Shown here: positions 1-7,180 of the stretch, piece after piece
Layout: each line of letters begins with the position of its first letter
Numbering within the stretch: position 1 is the first letter of the stretch
Source of the DNA: an uncultured Bacilli bacterium
GTDB taxonomy: Bacteria; Bacillota_I; Bacilli_A; RF39; UBA660
Length of the DNA: 36,948 nt
Direction: 5' to 3'
Assembly: GCA_944331805.1 (NCBI GenBank)
Contig: CALVIS010000009.1
Coordinates: 1-36,948, forward strand
The notes under the pieces: generated by a model
Told to the model about the DNA's origin: nothing
The model's database searches: none
Seen by the model: only the letters and a program-made list of their open reading frames with translations
Position numbers and translations under genes: made by a program

Positions 1-1412
1 TCATCTAACTTCTTAACAGGTACATCATGTTGATAAAGACCAACACCTATACTTTTAGGATCTATTTTAACAAGTTCCGATAAAGCATCTTGCACTCTTC
101 TACCAATACTAACGGCACTTCTTTTTTCCACAGTTAATTGTGGAAACTCTTCTATTGCAAGCTTACTTGCAGAATATACTGATGCCCCTGCTTCACTAAC
201 AATTATATAGGAAACATCTCTTTTAGCATCTTTAATTGCCTCTGCTACAAAAGCTTCACTTTCTCTTGATGCTGTACCATTACCGATAGCGATTACATCA
301 ATATTATATTTATCAATAAGTTCAAGTAATTTCTTCTTAGAACCTTCTATATCATTATGAGGTTCAGTTGGATAAATTACATCAATATCTAAGACTTTAC
401 CAGTTTTATCTAAAACAGCAAGTTTACAACCCGTTCTAAAAGCAGGATCATAACCTAATACAGTTTTATCTTTTAAAGGTGGTGTAAGTAACAGTTTCTC
501 TACATTAAATGAAAAGTTTTCAATAGCACGTTCCTCACCTTTTTCTTTTAATTCACTACGTACTTCTCTATCTACACTAGGAAGTATTAAACGTTTAAGA
601 CTATCGTTAATCGCCTCAAGAATTATTTCATAACAAAAAGATTCTTTATTCTTAATAACTTTAGTCTCTAAGTACTTAACTATTTTCTCTACATCATAAT
701 CTAACTTAACAGAAAGTACTCCTTCTTTTTCCCCTCTATTAATCGCTAAAATTCGATGAGGTTTAATATGTTTAACTGTTTCACTAAACTCATAATAGTT
801 ACTATAAGTCTTATTTTCATCTTCTGCATTTTTCTTTAACTTACTAACAATTACCCCTTCCCTAAAGATATAACTTCTAATCCATTTACGATAATAAGCA
901 TTGTCACTTATCCATTCAGCGATAATATATTTAGCCCCAGTAATAGCATCTTCCGCAGTCTTAACTTTATCATTAAGGTACTTAGAGGCAATAGTATTAA
1001 TATCCCCTTTAGTAGGACATGACATGATAATCTTGGCAAGAGGCTCTAATCCATTATTAATAGCATCCGTTGCTTTAGTCTTTTTCTTCTCTTTATAAGG
1101 ACGATATAAATCATCTACTTCCACAAGCTTAGTACACTTCATAATAGAAGATTTCAACTCATCACTAAGTAAACCCTTCTCATCAATTAATCTAATAACA
1201 TCTTCTTTTCTTTTCATTAAATTAACTTGATACTGATAAACATCATCAATAGACTTAATAACTTCTTCATTTAAAGCTCCAGTCGCTTCTTTACGATATC
1301 TTGCAATAAAAGGAATAGTATTACCTTCCTCTAATAGTTTTAAAACAGTCATTACTTGTTTCTTACTAATATTTAAATCTTTACTAATTTCTTCAATAAT
1401 TACTTCATTCAT
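1..1412 (-). CDS. tex: Tex-family S1 RNA-binding protein, 3' end cut by the window
   Basis: The frame is open from an ATG at 1412 to the window edge, giving 470 codons of the N-terminal and central part of Tex. Tex is a cytoplasmic nucleic-acid-binding protein of roughly 700-plus residues linked to transcription and RNA quality control. The visible part starts MNEVIIEEISKDLNIS and contains the family signatures FIARYRKEATGALNE, DDLYRPYKEKKKTKA, the YqgF/RNase-H-like segment with GYDPAFRTGCKLAVLD, and VQDALSELVKIDPKSIGVGLYQHDV close to the edge. The C-terminal helix-hairpin-helix and S1 domains lie outside the window. AGAGGA about 6 bases before the ATG supports the start. The gene follows the surface-protein gene on the same strand after a 98-base gap in which I see no convincing terminator. 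Confidence 0.95.
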   Translation of the reverse strand, partial: MNEVIIEEISKDLNISKKQVMTVLKLLEEGNTIPFIARYRKEATGALNEEVIKSIDDVYQYQVNLMKRKEDVIRLIDEKGLLSDELKSSIMKCTKLVEVDDLYRPYKEKKKTKATDAINNGLEPLAKIIMSCPTKGDINTIASKYLNDKVKTAEDAITGAKYIIAEWISDNAYYRKWIRSYIFREGVIVSKLKKNAEDENKTYSNYYEFSETVKHIKPHRILAINRGEKEGVLSVKLDYDVEKIVKYLETKVIKNKESFCYEIILEAINDSLKRLILPSVDREVRSELKEKGEERAIENFSFNVEKLLLTPPLKDKTVLGYDPAFRTGCKLAVLDKTGKVLDIDVIYPTEPHNDIEGSKKKLLELIDKYNIDVIAIGNGTASRESEAFVAEAIKDAKRDVSYIIVSEAGASVYSASKLAIEEFPQLTVEKRSAVSIGRRVQDALSELVKIDPKSIGVGLYQHDVPVKKLD

Positions 1413-1510
1413 ATAAATCCTCTTTTCTAACACTATCTATTTTAATATAAATAAGAAAAGGATTAAAGTAAAAGAGAAATATTTGACGTAAAAAGAACTA
1501 GAATAATATT

Positions 1511-3334
1511 CTATCCTTGTTCAATTTCAAATGGATTCTGTAAAGTACCATCACCATCTGTTATTATGACATTTGATTTTAAATTAATGGATGGGCGAAT
1601 ATTATATGGATTCCAAGGAGCAAAATTTGCACCATAACCATTGCTAAAGATAATACGTACGTAATAAGAGGTATCCCCAGGAGTTAAAGTCCAAGAATAT
1701 GTGTCACTAACATATTCAACAAATTGTCCTGCCATTAACTCACCAAACCTTAGTAATCCCACTTTCGCAATAGTTGTATTAGAAGTTAATGATGTCATAT
1801 TTATATCTGTATACTTTGCTAATTTATAATTTTGGCCATTTGCCACTGCTCCTAAATACCAAGTAGTATTATTTTCTATCATATTAACTTGTTCATTTGT
1901 TAAATAATCACCGTTAGTTAAATATTCTCCATTAAGAAAGCTTCCTATTGTATTTGTACTTGAATAGTTTACATTACCTCCAAAGGCAAGTGATTTATAA
2001 TTTCCATTTTCTTTTAATGGCTCTACACTTGCTATTTTTGTTAATCCTTCAGTCTCATGACTTACTATTTGATATAAATTATTTTCTCCTATTCCAAAAC
2101 TTATATATTCCCCACTATATCTTGTATTTAATAGTGTTCCTTCTAAATTAGTATCCTTATCTCCTTCAAGCCGATAAGGATTATCTTCCGTTCCATCTCC
2201 TGCTACTATTTTAATATTAGGTTTTAAATTTACCACTGGTCTTATACCACGACCATTTGTAACTCCAAGTGTTCCAATAGAGCCATCATAACTAACTATA
2301 TAATTAGTTGAAGAATTATTTGCAGTTATAGTCCACCAATAAAGATTATTATTTAAATAACTATTACTGCCACCAGTCATATTATACTCATAAACATTTA
2401 AAAGTCCTACAGCATCTTCTACTATTGTTCCACCTTCTTCTTCACTTGGTGGTTTACTAGTATCGGACATCTGGCTTGCATTCCATTTACTATCCATCTT
2501 TATAAATTTCTCTGGTTCTCTTAAATTATATAAAAAGCCATCTACTGTTGTATCATTTAACCAAGATTCCATATAACTTCCTGCAAAGGCACTACTATCA
2601 TTGTCATAGTTAACTGTACTTATATTCCACTGCGTTACTAACTTAACACTATTATCACTTGGGCTTATACTTACTACTCTCCATAATTTACCAGAGTACC
2701 ATATATAATTATAAGGATTACTCCCCGTTACAAAGGTCTGTTCAGAGTCATCATAATTTAACCTATTCATTATATCATCTTCTATTACTTCTTTAACTGT
2801 TCCAGTTGATATTATTTTCCTTAGTAAATGTCCGTTTTCTGGTAACTCTAAATCATTATAATCTAATCCTACACTTACTCCTAAATTAATTGTTACACTA
2901 CTATTTGTAGTATTTGCAACTCTTACTATATAAGTATTACTACTTCCTGTTGTATCTACTTTCTCTAAATTTATTCCTGTACTAGATGGTGGTGTATTTA
3001 CTCCTTCTTTTTCTATATATCCTATATCTACTCCATCAGGTAAACTTTCTTCATAATAAAAGTTAAATCTTCCTACTCTATTATTAGGGTTAGATAAACT
3101 TACTATAAAATCTTTTCTACTATTTGCAGATACTGTTAAAGTATTTTCTTCTTCGCCATCTACTTTTAATTCATAAGTTAAATTACCTGTTACTATACTT
3201 ATAGCATTTTCTTTTTCTTTTGTTACTGTAAACATAGCATAAGAAAAGTATCCTCCTAATATTAATAGAGTTATTATAATCATTACTATCATATAAATTT
3301 TACTAAAACTTGTTTCTAATAATATCTTTTTCAT
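1511..3334 (-). CDS. membrane-anchored surface protein with two DUF6273-like modules and a variable C-terminal core
   Basis: The protein has 607 residues. A short basic N-terminus precedes one membrane segment (about 14-34). A beta-rich region (about 45-160) follows and recalls the CalY/TasA-type layout. Then come two tandem modules, about 208-390 and 398-607. Each begins with a Y-I-x-G-LW/LY-VVS type strand and ends with RPxxNLKxN..I..GDGTxxNP. This pattern resembles DUF6273 domains of gut Firmicutes surface proteins; that family assignment is from memory. There is no LPXTG-type tail, so the N-terminal helix is probably the anchor. I chose the ATG at 3334 rather than the upstream one at 3361 because AAAGGAG sits 7 bases before it. 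Residues 537-580 differ strongly from the truncated copy at 36156-36881 while the flanks are conserved. The leader carries a G9 tract and a terminator-like hairpin. Ligand and role are unknown. Confidence 0.85.
   Translation of the reverse strand: MKKILLETSFSKIYMIVMIIITLLILGGYFSYAMFTVTKEKENAISIVTGNLTYELKVDGEEENTLTVSANSRKDFIVSLSNPNNRVGRFNFYYEESLPDGVDIGYIEKEGVNTPPSSTGINLEKVDTTGSSNTYIVRVANTTNSSVTINLGVSVGLDYNDLELPENGHLLRKIISTGTVKEVIEDDIMNRLNYDDSEQTFVTGSNPYNYIWYSGKLWRVVSISPSDNSVKLVTQWNISTVNYDNDSSAFAGSYMESWLNDTTVDGFLYNLREPEKFIKMDSKWNASQMSDTSKPPSEEEGGTIVEDAVGLLNVYEYNMTGGSNSYLNNNLYWWTITANNSSTNYIVSYDGSIGTLGVTNGRGIRPVVNLKPNIKIVAGDGTEDNPYRLEGDKDTNLEGTLLNTRYSGEYISFGIGENNLYQIVSHETEGLTKIASVEPLKENGNYKSLAFGGNVNYSSTNTIGSFLNGEYLTNGDYLTNEQVNMIENNTTWYLGAVANGQNYKLAKYTDINMTSLTSNTTIAKVGLLRFGELMAGQFVEYVSDTYSWTLTPGDTSYYVRIIFSNGYGANFAPWNPYNIRPSINLKSNVIITDGDGTLQNPFEIEQG
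1595..1726 (-). other. hypervariable core of the second surface-protein module (expressed copy)
   Basis: This segment encodes residues 537-580 of the surface protein, between the conserved GELMAG and the conserved PSINLKSN. The corresponding segment of the copy at 36237-36368 has nearly the same length (44 versus 44 codons), but few residues match apart from aromatic and glycine positions. The flanking DNA is clearly homologous, including a 35-base identical run at 2112-2146 and 36751-36785. Sharp loss of similarity inside conserved flanks is the usual picture of a diversified exposed loop region. Confidence 0.6.
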
Positions 3335-3360
3335 CTTCTTACTCCTTTCATTTATGCACA

Positions 3361-3392
3361 TAAAAAAGAATAGAATTATCCTCTATTCTTTT
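3361..3392 (-). terminator. terminator-like hairpin in the leader of the surface-protein gene (candidate attenuator)
   Basis: On the minus strand an 11-base-pair stem (AAAAGAATAGA with TCTATTCTTTT, positions 3382-3392 and 3364-3374) encloses a 7-base loop and runs into a T-rich tail. It lies about 20 bases before the Shine-Dalgarno of the surface-protein gene and about 150 bases after the stop of the upstream gene. That position suits an attenuator better than a simple 3' terminator of the upstream gene. Confidence 0.6.
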
Positions 3393-3425
3393 AAGCCATA
3401 ATGAAAGAAAGTAACTAAATTACTA

Positions 3426-3473
3426 CTAAACTGCCCCCCCCCAAGTAACATATTGTAAACATAACATCTTCAT
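3426..3473 (-). CDS. putative 15-residue leader peptide containing the G9 tract
   Basis: The ORF starts at an ATG preceded by AGAAGG seven bases upstream and reads MKMLCLQYVTWGGAV before TAG. The G9 homopolymer supplies the W-G-G codons. With one G fewer (or two more) the frame would extend to 29 residues and stop inside the 5' arm of the hairpin at 3364-3392. With one G more it would stop after 19 residues, still short of the hairpin. The ORF overlaps a second promoter candidate (3452-3480). If transcription starts there, the ATG is not in the transcript and this ORF is meaningless. Confidence 0.35.
   Translation of the reverse strand: MKMLCLQYVTWGGAV
3434..3442 (-). repeat. G9 homopolymer (C9 on the plus strand), candidate slipped-strand tract
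   Basis: Nine consecutive G on the minus strand in a very AT-rich genome, and by far the longest G/C run I see in the window. It lies in the leader of the surface-protein gene, either 9-10 bases downstream of the -10 of the 3452-3480 promoter candidate or inside the small leader ORF. Such tracts are classic sites of polymerase slippage in phase-variable surface genes. Confidence 0.7.
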
Positions 3474-3480
3474 AGTTCAA
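3452..3480 (-). promoter_or_regulatory. promoter candidate P2 of the surface-protein gene
   Basis: TTGAAC (3475-3480) and TACAAT (3452-3457) are separated by exactly 17 bases on the minus strand. Transcription would start a few bases before the G9 tract, placing the tract in the initially transcribed region. Confidence 0.5.
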
Positions 3481-3507
3481 CCTTCTTTCTTATCTTTTGT
3501 TAATTTA

Positions 3508-3536
3508 ATGTTATCACAAATTACTTTAAATAACAA
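3508..3536 (-). promoter_or_regulatory. promoter candidate P1 upstream of the leader ORF
   Basis: TTGTTA (3531-3536) and TAACAT (3508-3513) are 17 bases apart on the minus strand, just after the stop of the 3D-domain gene. A transcript from here would contain the leader ORF, the G9 tract and the hairpin. Confidence 0.35.
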
Positions 3537-3541
3537 TATTT

Positions 3542-4219
3542 TTAATAACCAACTCTCAATATTTTAAAAGTAACATTCCGACTAACACCATAGTTTATCG
3601 CTTCTTTACTTGTCTTAAACAATAAATCAAAGTCATATACTCTACCAAATCCAATATTACGTCCTGTATCTAAAACAATTCCAATAAAACTACCAGCATT
3701 GCTATTACTAACTTCTATAACAGTACCAAAAGGAATACTTCCATCTCCTGCTAATATTCTAATATCACCATAAGTAGAATCAGAATAATAAATACTATCA
3801 CCTATATAATGTCCTGAAGCCGTATAATTACCAATATCAGAACCATATCCACTCATAGTACCTTTAAAAGTAGAACCAACTGTAATAGAAGGAACATAAA
3901 CTTCTTCTGAAGGTTTACTATCAATAGGAGTATTATCTTCTATTACTTCGTCTTTTCCTACAACTACTTCTTCTTTAGGCTCCTCTTCTACAACCTCTTC
4001 TTGAACTTCTTCCTCTACTACTTCAGGTTCTTCTTCTACCTCTTCTACTATTTCAACAGGTGCAACTTCAATAACTTCTTCTTTTGTAATCGCATCACTA
4101 TTTACATAAGTAATTTTATTATTTACATCTATATCCTTTACATTAGGTGTAGTTGTACTAACAAGTAAACAACACCCCATAAATAAAATTGCATTAATAA
4201 TATAAATGGTTCTCTTCAT
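3542..4219 (-). CDS. secreted 3D-domain protein (putative cell-wall-active)
   Basis: The protein has 225 residues. It has an N-terminal hydrophobic segment (MKRTIYIINAILFMGCC...), then a Glu/Val-rich low-complexity linker (about 55-95), then a C-terminal domain of about 105 residues. This domain carries the 3D signature: GTMSGYGSD..., ASGHYIGD, and the DTG...GFGRVYDFDLLF stretch with the spaced Asp residues. The same domain occurs in YocH- and YuiC-type muralytic proteins and resembles the MltA catalytic region, so peptidoglycan cleavage is plausible but not shown. ATG at 4219 is preferred over the in-frame GTG at 4228 because AGAAGG lies 11 bases before the ATG and only 2 before the GTG. The acidic linker probably spans the wall. 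The surface-protein gene follows 207 bases downstream on the same strand. Confidence 0.8.
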   Translation of the reverse strand: MKRTIYIINAILFMGCCLLVSTTTPNVKDIDVNNKITYVNSDAITKEEVIEVAPVEIVEEVEEEPEVVEEEVQEEVVEEEPKEEVVVGKDEVIEDNTPIDSKPSEEVYVPSITVGSTFKGTMSGYGSDIGNYTASGHYIGDSIYYSDSTYGDIRILAGDGSIPFGTVIEVSNSNAGSFIGIVLDTGRNIGFGRVYDFDLLFKTSKEAINYGVSRNVTFKILRVGY

Positions 4220-4303
4220 AAATATCACTGCCTTCTATATACATTTATATCTTAACACATAGACACTTATAAGACAACCACTTGACAAAAAGATTAGTGT
4301 AAA

Positions 4304-5716
4304 CTACTGTTCATAATAACTCTTAATAACATCATAATCACAGTATGGTAAATACTTATCATCAATAGCCATATAATCATCCCTACCCTTACCAGCAATT
4401 AATACTATATCATTATCTTCTGCCATATCTAAAGCTTTATAAATAGCTTTCTTTCTATCTACAATTCTAAAATAATTAGTTTTATCTGAACCACTAACTA
4501 AATCATCTATTATTTTATTAGGATCTTCATACCTTGGATCATCCATTGTAAATATTACATAATCAGACTTTTCTAATACCACTTTACCCATACCAGGTCT
4601 TTTAGTAGTTTCTCTTCCTCCTGCACTACCTGTAACTGTAATTATTCTAGATTCTTTAACCATATCTAAAAACGATAATATATTATCTAAGGCATCAGTA
4701 GTATGAGCATAATCAAGTATTACTGTATATTTAGAGACAAAAGGCATTATCTCCATTCTCCCCTCTATTTGTTTAATATTACTAACTCTTTTAATTATCT
4801 CATCAAAACTAATACCTTTACATAATAAAGCAAGGATAGCAGATGCTAAATTATCAACATTAAAACTACCAAGTAATGGAGAAATAACTTCATAAGTTTT
4901 ATTATTATATTTAAAGTTAATAATAGTTTTATCTCTTTTTAAAGTATAATCTTCTATCTTTAAAGTATCACTATCTTTATAACCATAACTAACTATATTA
5001 CCATTCGCTTCCTTCTTAAACTTATCGAAGTATTTATCACTACTATTTAATATAGAGTATCCATCATCCTTAACTTGTCTAACTAACTGACATTTACAGT
5101 CTACATAGTTTTCTAATGTCTTATGAATATTTAAATGATCTTCTGTAATATTAGTAACTATTCCTATATCATATCTAATATCATCAAGTCTATGCCTATA
5201 AAAAGCTTCGCTGCTTGCTTCCATACAAATAGTATTACATCCTGCATCAACAAATTCTCTAAAGTACATATAGAGTCTATCTACATCAGGACATGTATTT
5301 CTAATACTTTCCTTTTTACCTTTATATTTTTTCCCATTAGTACCTATATAAGCACAAGCATCTCCTAATAATTGAAAAATTATTTCTGCTACAGTAGTTT
5401 TACCATTAGTACCCGTTACGCCTATAATACAAGCTTTATCACATGGATAATCATAGAACTTAGCACTAAGTTTTCTAAGTTCTAAATTAGTATTATCTAC
5501 TTTAATAACAGGAACATTCTTCTTTCCAACATCACGACTAACAACAATAGCACTAGCACCATTTTTAATCGCTTCATCTATAAAATCATGCCTATCTGCA
5601 GTAACACCCATTGTACATACAAAAATATCTCCATTCTCTACTTCTTTAGAATTTATTTTTATACCTTTAATTAATCTATCATCATCAATATTATATAATT
5701 CACTCAACTTTTTCAA
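4304..5716 (-). CDS. murE: UDP-N-acetylmuramoyl-tripeptide synthetase MurE
   Basis: This cytoplasmic Mur ligase adds the third stem-peptide residue to UDP-MurNAc-L-Ala-D-Glu using ATP. It has 470 residues, near normal length. Visible motifs are the P-loop GVTGTNGKTT (about 99-108), EASSEAFYRHR, NITEDHLNIH, DYAHTTDAL, GSAGGRETTKR and GKGRDDY. The substrate-choice loop reads DDPRYEDP (about 392-399). DNPR marks meso-diaminopimelate enzymes, and Arg is kept here, but the second Asp and the GKGRDD loop (GKGHE in classic DAP enzymes) leave the third residue uncertain. The start is TTG at 5716, 5 bases after AGGTGG, giving the family-like MKKLSEL. An upstream in-frame GTG lies inside the Shine-Dalgarno. 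No other mur genes are adjacent. Confidence 0.93.
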   Translation of the reverse strand: MKKLSELYNIDDDRLIKGIKINSKEVENGDIFVCTMGVTADRHDFIDEAIKNGASAIVVSRDVGKKNVPVIKVDNTNLELRKLSAKFYDYPCDKACIIGVTGTNGKTTVAEIIFQLLGDACAYIGTNGKKYKGKKESIRNTCPDVDRLYMYFREFVDAGCNTICMEASSEAFYRHRLDDIRYDIGIVTNITEDHLNIHKTLENYVDCKCQLVRQVKDDGYSILNSSDKYFDKFKKEANGNIVSYGYKDSDTLKIEDYTLKRDKTIINFKYNNKTYEVISPLLGSFNVDNLASAILALLCKGISFDEIIKRVSNIKQIEGRMEIMPFVSKYTVILDYAHTTDALDNILSFLDMVKESRIITVTGSAGGRETTKRPGMGKVVLEKSDYVIFTMDDPRYEDPNKIIDDLVSGSDKTNYFRIVDRKKAIYKALDMAEDNDIVLIAGKGRDDYMAIDDKYLPYCDYDVIKSYYEQ

Positions 5717-5766
5717 TAAAACCACCTACTATACAATACATCTTTTTATTAAAAGTGTTACATTTA

Positions 5767-5798
5767 TTATAACTCAATAATATCTTATTGAAAAGGAA
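5767..5798 (-). promoter_or_regulatory. murE promoter candidate with internal inverted repeat
   Basis: On the minus strand TTTTCA and TATAAT are 17 bases apart. The spacer contains CAATAA-4-TTATTG (5775-5790), a perfect inverted repeat that could be an operator or could be chance in AT-rich DNA. Confidence 0.35.
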
Positions 5799-5822
5799 AA
5801 GACTTCTTATAAAAGAAATCTT
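5799..5822 (-). terminator. terminator after the coiled-coil protein gene
   Basis: A minus-strand stem AAGATTTCTT/AAGAAGTCTT (one G-U pair) with a 4-base loop is followed by TTCCTTTT, a few bases after the stop codon at 5834. Confidence 0.6.
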
Positions 5823-5833
5823 CAAACAATATT

Positions 5834-6673
5834 TTAAAAGTTAGTAATAACATAATATACTCCAAAACCAACAGCAAGGATTAAGATTAGTGAGAATAAG
5901 AATTTTAAGAAGCCAATAAACTTTAATGGTTTAATCTCTTCCTCATCATCACTTTCAAAGTCCTCTTCACTTAAATCAAGGCTTTTAGTATAGAATGATT
6001 TATCTATTTCATCTTTTAAAGACATGGTCTTTTCTTTAACTTTATCTAACTTCTTAGTATCATCTTCTATCTTAGTAGCGATAGGTTTTAACACTTCTTC
6101 ATTTACATTAGTAGCCATTAAATCACTAAGTAAACTATTATTATCATTTACCTCTGCTTTATCTATTTCTTCTCTTAATTCTTTAGAAGTAATAGTATGA
6201 ATTAACTCTTCAAGTTCTTCTTCATTTTCAATAGGTTTATGTCTTAGTTTAGTCTCTTCTTTAAATTTCTCTAAATCCTCTTCACTACTTTCTAGAATAT
6301 TATATTTTTCATTATGTAGTTTTCTTTTCTTTTCTAAAGCATCTTTTTCTCTTAGTTCTTTCGCTTCTTCTAGGACTTTATTAATATCATAGGTTTTATG
6401 TTCATTATTATATAAGAAATTAAATTCATCTAACTCTTTTCTTTCTTTAGGTTTTTCTATATCTATATCATAATCCTTTAAACTGTGATATCCTTCTCTT
6501 GTACGATAATTCTTTTTCGCTGCATTTAACTCAACTGCTTCTATTTTAGATACATCTGTTAGAGTAGTATATTTTTCTAATCTTCCTAAATCATTATATA
6601 GATCTTGATTTTTTTCTGTTCTGCTTCTAACTGTACTTCTATTAGAATTATCATACCGTTCCATTCTTCCCAT
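5834..6673 (-). CDS. coiled-coil protein with C-terminal membrane anchor, function unknown
   Basis: I do not recognise this 279-residue protein. It is highly charged and rich in Glu, Lys and Asp, with long predicted helical or coiled-coil stretches (about 85-150 and 160-235). An acidic patch (EEDFESDDEEE) precedes one C-terminal membrane helix (about 258-277, FLFSLILILAVGFGVYYVI). There is no signal peptide, so the bulk should face the cytoplasm with the tail in the membrane. This layout is seen in some envelope or division scaffold proteins, but nothing specific can be assigned. AGGTGAT lies 3-4 bases before the ATG. It is transcribed divergently from the ferredoxin gene and followed by its own terminator, so it may be monocistronic. 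Confidence 0.75.
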   Translation of the reverse strand: MGRMERYDNSNRSTVRSRTEKNQDLYNDLGRLEKYTTLTDVSKIEAVELNAAKKNYRTREGYHSLKDYDIDIEKPKERKELDEFNFLYNNEHKTYDINKVLEEAKELREKDALEKKRKLHNEKYNILESSEEDLEKFKEETKLRHKPIENEEELEELIHTITSKELREEIDKAEVNDNNSLLSDLMATNVNEEVLKPIATKIEDDTKKLDKVKEKTMSLKDEIDKSFYTKSLDLSEEDFESDDEEEIKPLKFIGFLKFLFSLILILAVGFGVYYVITNF

Positions 6674-6731
6674 GATATCACCTACTTTACTATATACTTC
6701 AATAATATCATACTATTAAAAAAATTTAAAG

Positions 6732-6760
6732 TAGGCAAAAGAGGAAAAATAAGATATAAT
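6732..6760 (+). promoter_or_regulatory. ferredoxin promoter
   Basis: TAGGCA (6732-6737) and a consensus TATAAT (6755-6760) are 17 bases apart, about 20 bases before the ferredoxin ATG. Confidence 0.6.
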
Positions 6761-6779
6761 TAAAGACGAGGTGAAAAAA

Positions 6780-6998
6780 ATGAAAGTAAAAGTTAATAAA
6801 GATGCTTGCATAGGATGTGGAGCATGTGCAGCGATATGTGATGAAGTATTTGAAATTAATGATGAAGGATTAAGTGAGGCAAAGGTAGAAGAAGTTAAAG
6901 AAGAACTTCAAGATGAAGTAAGAGATGCTGCTGATTCTTGTCCTACTGGTGCAATTGTGATTGAAGAAGGTCAAGAGGAAGAAGAAAAAGCTGCTTAA
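6780..6998 (+). CDS. fer: [4Fe-4S] ferredoxin
   Basis: This small electron carrier has 72 residues. The cluster ligands are in CIGCGACAAIC (first three Cys spaced as C-x2-C-x2-C, with a fourth nearby) and SCPTGAI, the typical single-cluster Bacillus-type arrangement. The C-terminus is very acidic (EEGQEEEEK), which suits docking to redox partners. Start: ATG at 6780, 6 bases after GAGGTG; the in-frame GTG at 6771 is part of that Shine-Dalgarno. It stands alone between a TATAAT promoter and a hairpin terminator and is divergent from its neighbour, so its redox partner cannot be read from context. Confidence 0.92.
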   Translation: MKVKVNKDACIGCGACAAICDEVFEINDEGLSEAKVEEVKEELQDEVRDAADSCPTGAIVIEEGQEEEEKAA

Positions 6999-7017
6999 TC
7001 TTGATAAATGTATTTTT

Positions 7018-7051
7018 AGAAGAAGAGGCTTTATTTAAGGGCTTCTTTTTT
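7018..7051 (+). terminator. terminator after ferredoxin
   Basis: AAGAAG (7020-7025) pairs with CTTCTT (7042-7047), with further partial G/C pairing inside, and runs into a T tract. Confidence 0.55.
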
Positions 7052-7119
7052 GTATGATTTCAAATAATATATATATGCTTAAGTTGCTTATTCTAAAAGT
7101 AATAATGTAATTAATTCCT

Positions 7120-7141
7120 ATTTTGGTGTAAACACCAAAAT
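7120..7141. repeat. perfect intergenic palindrome
   Basis: ATTTTGGTG-TAAA-CACCAAAAT is a 9-base-pair inverted repeat with no T tract on either side. It lies between the convergent ends of the ferredoxin and rluB genes. Role unknown: possibly a processed RNA end or a protein site. Confidence 0.4.
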
Positions 7142-7149
7142 CGTTAAAA

Positions 7150-7180
7150 GTAAAAAAATAAAAGAGCAAACGTGCTCTTA
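7150..7180 (-). terminator. rluB: terminator of the rluB transcript
   Basis: On the minus strand AAGAGCA-4-TGCTCTT is followed by TTATTTTTTT. The stem begins within the rluB stop codon. Confidence 0.8.

Noticed and set aside
901-1098. 65-codon plus-strand ORF opposite tex
   Set aside because: Antisense shadow of the Tex coding frame.
1595-1726. Diversity-generating retroelement acting on the surface-protein core
   Set aside because: No reverse transcriptase or accessory gene is in the window, and the other copy is not a near-identical template differing mainly at adenines.
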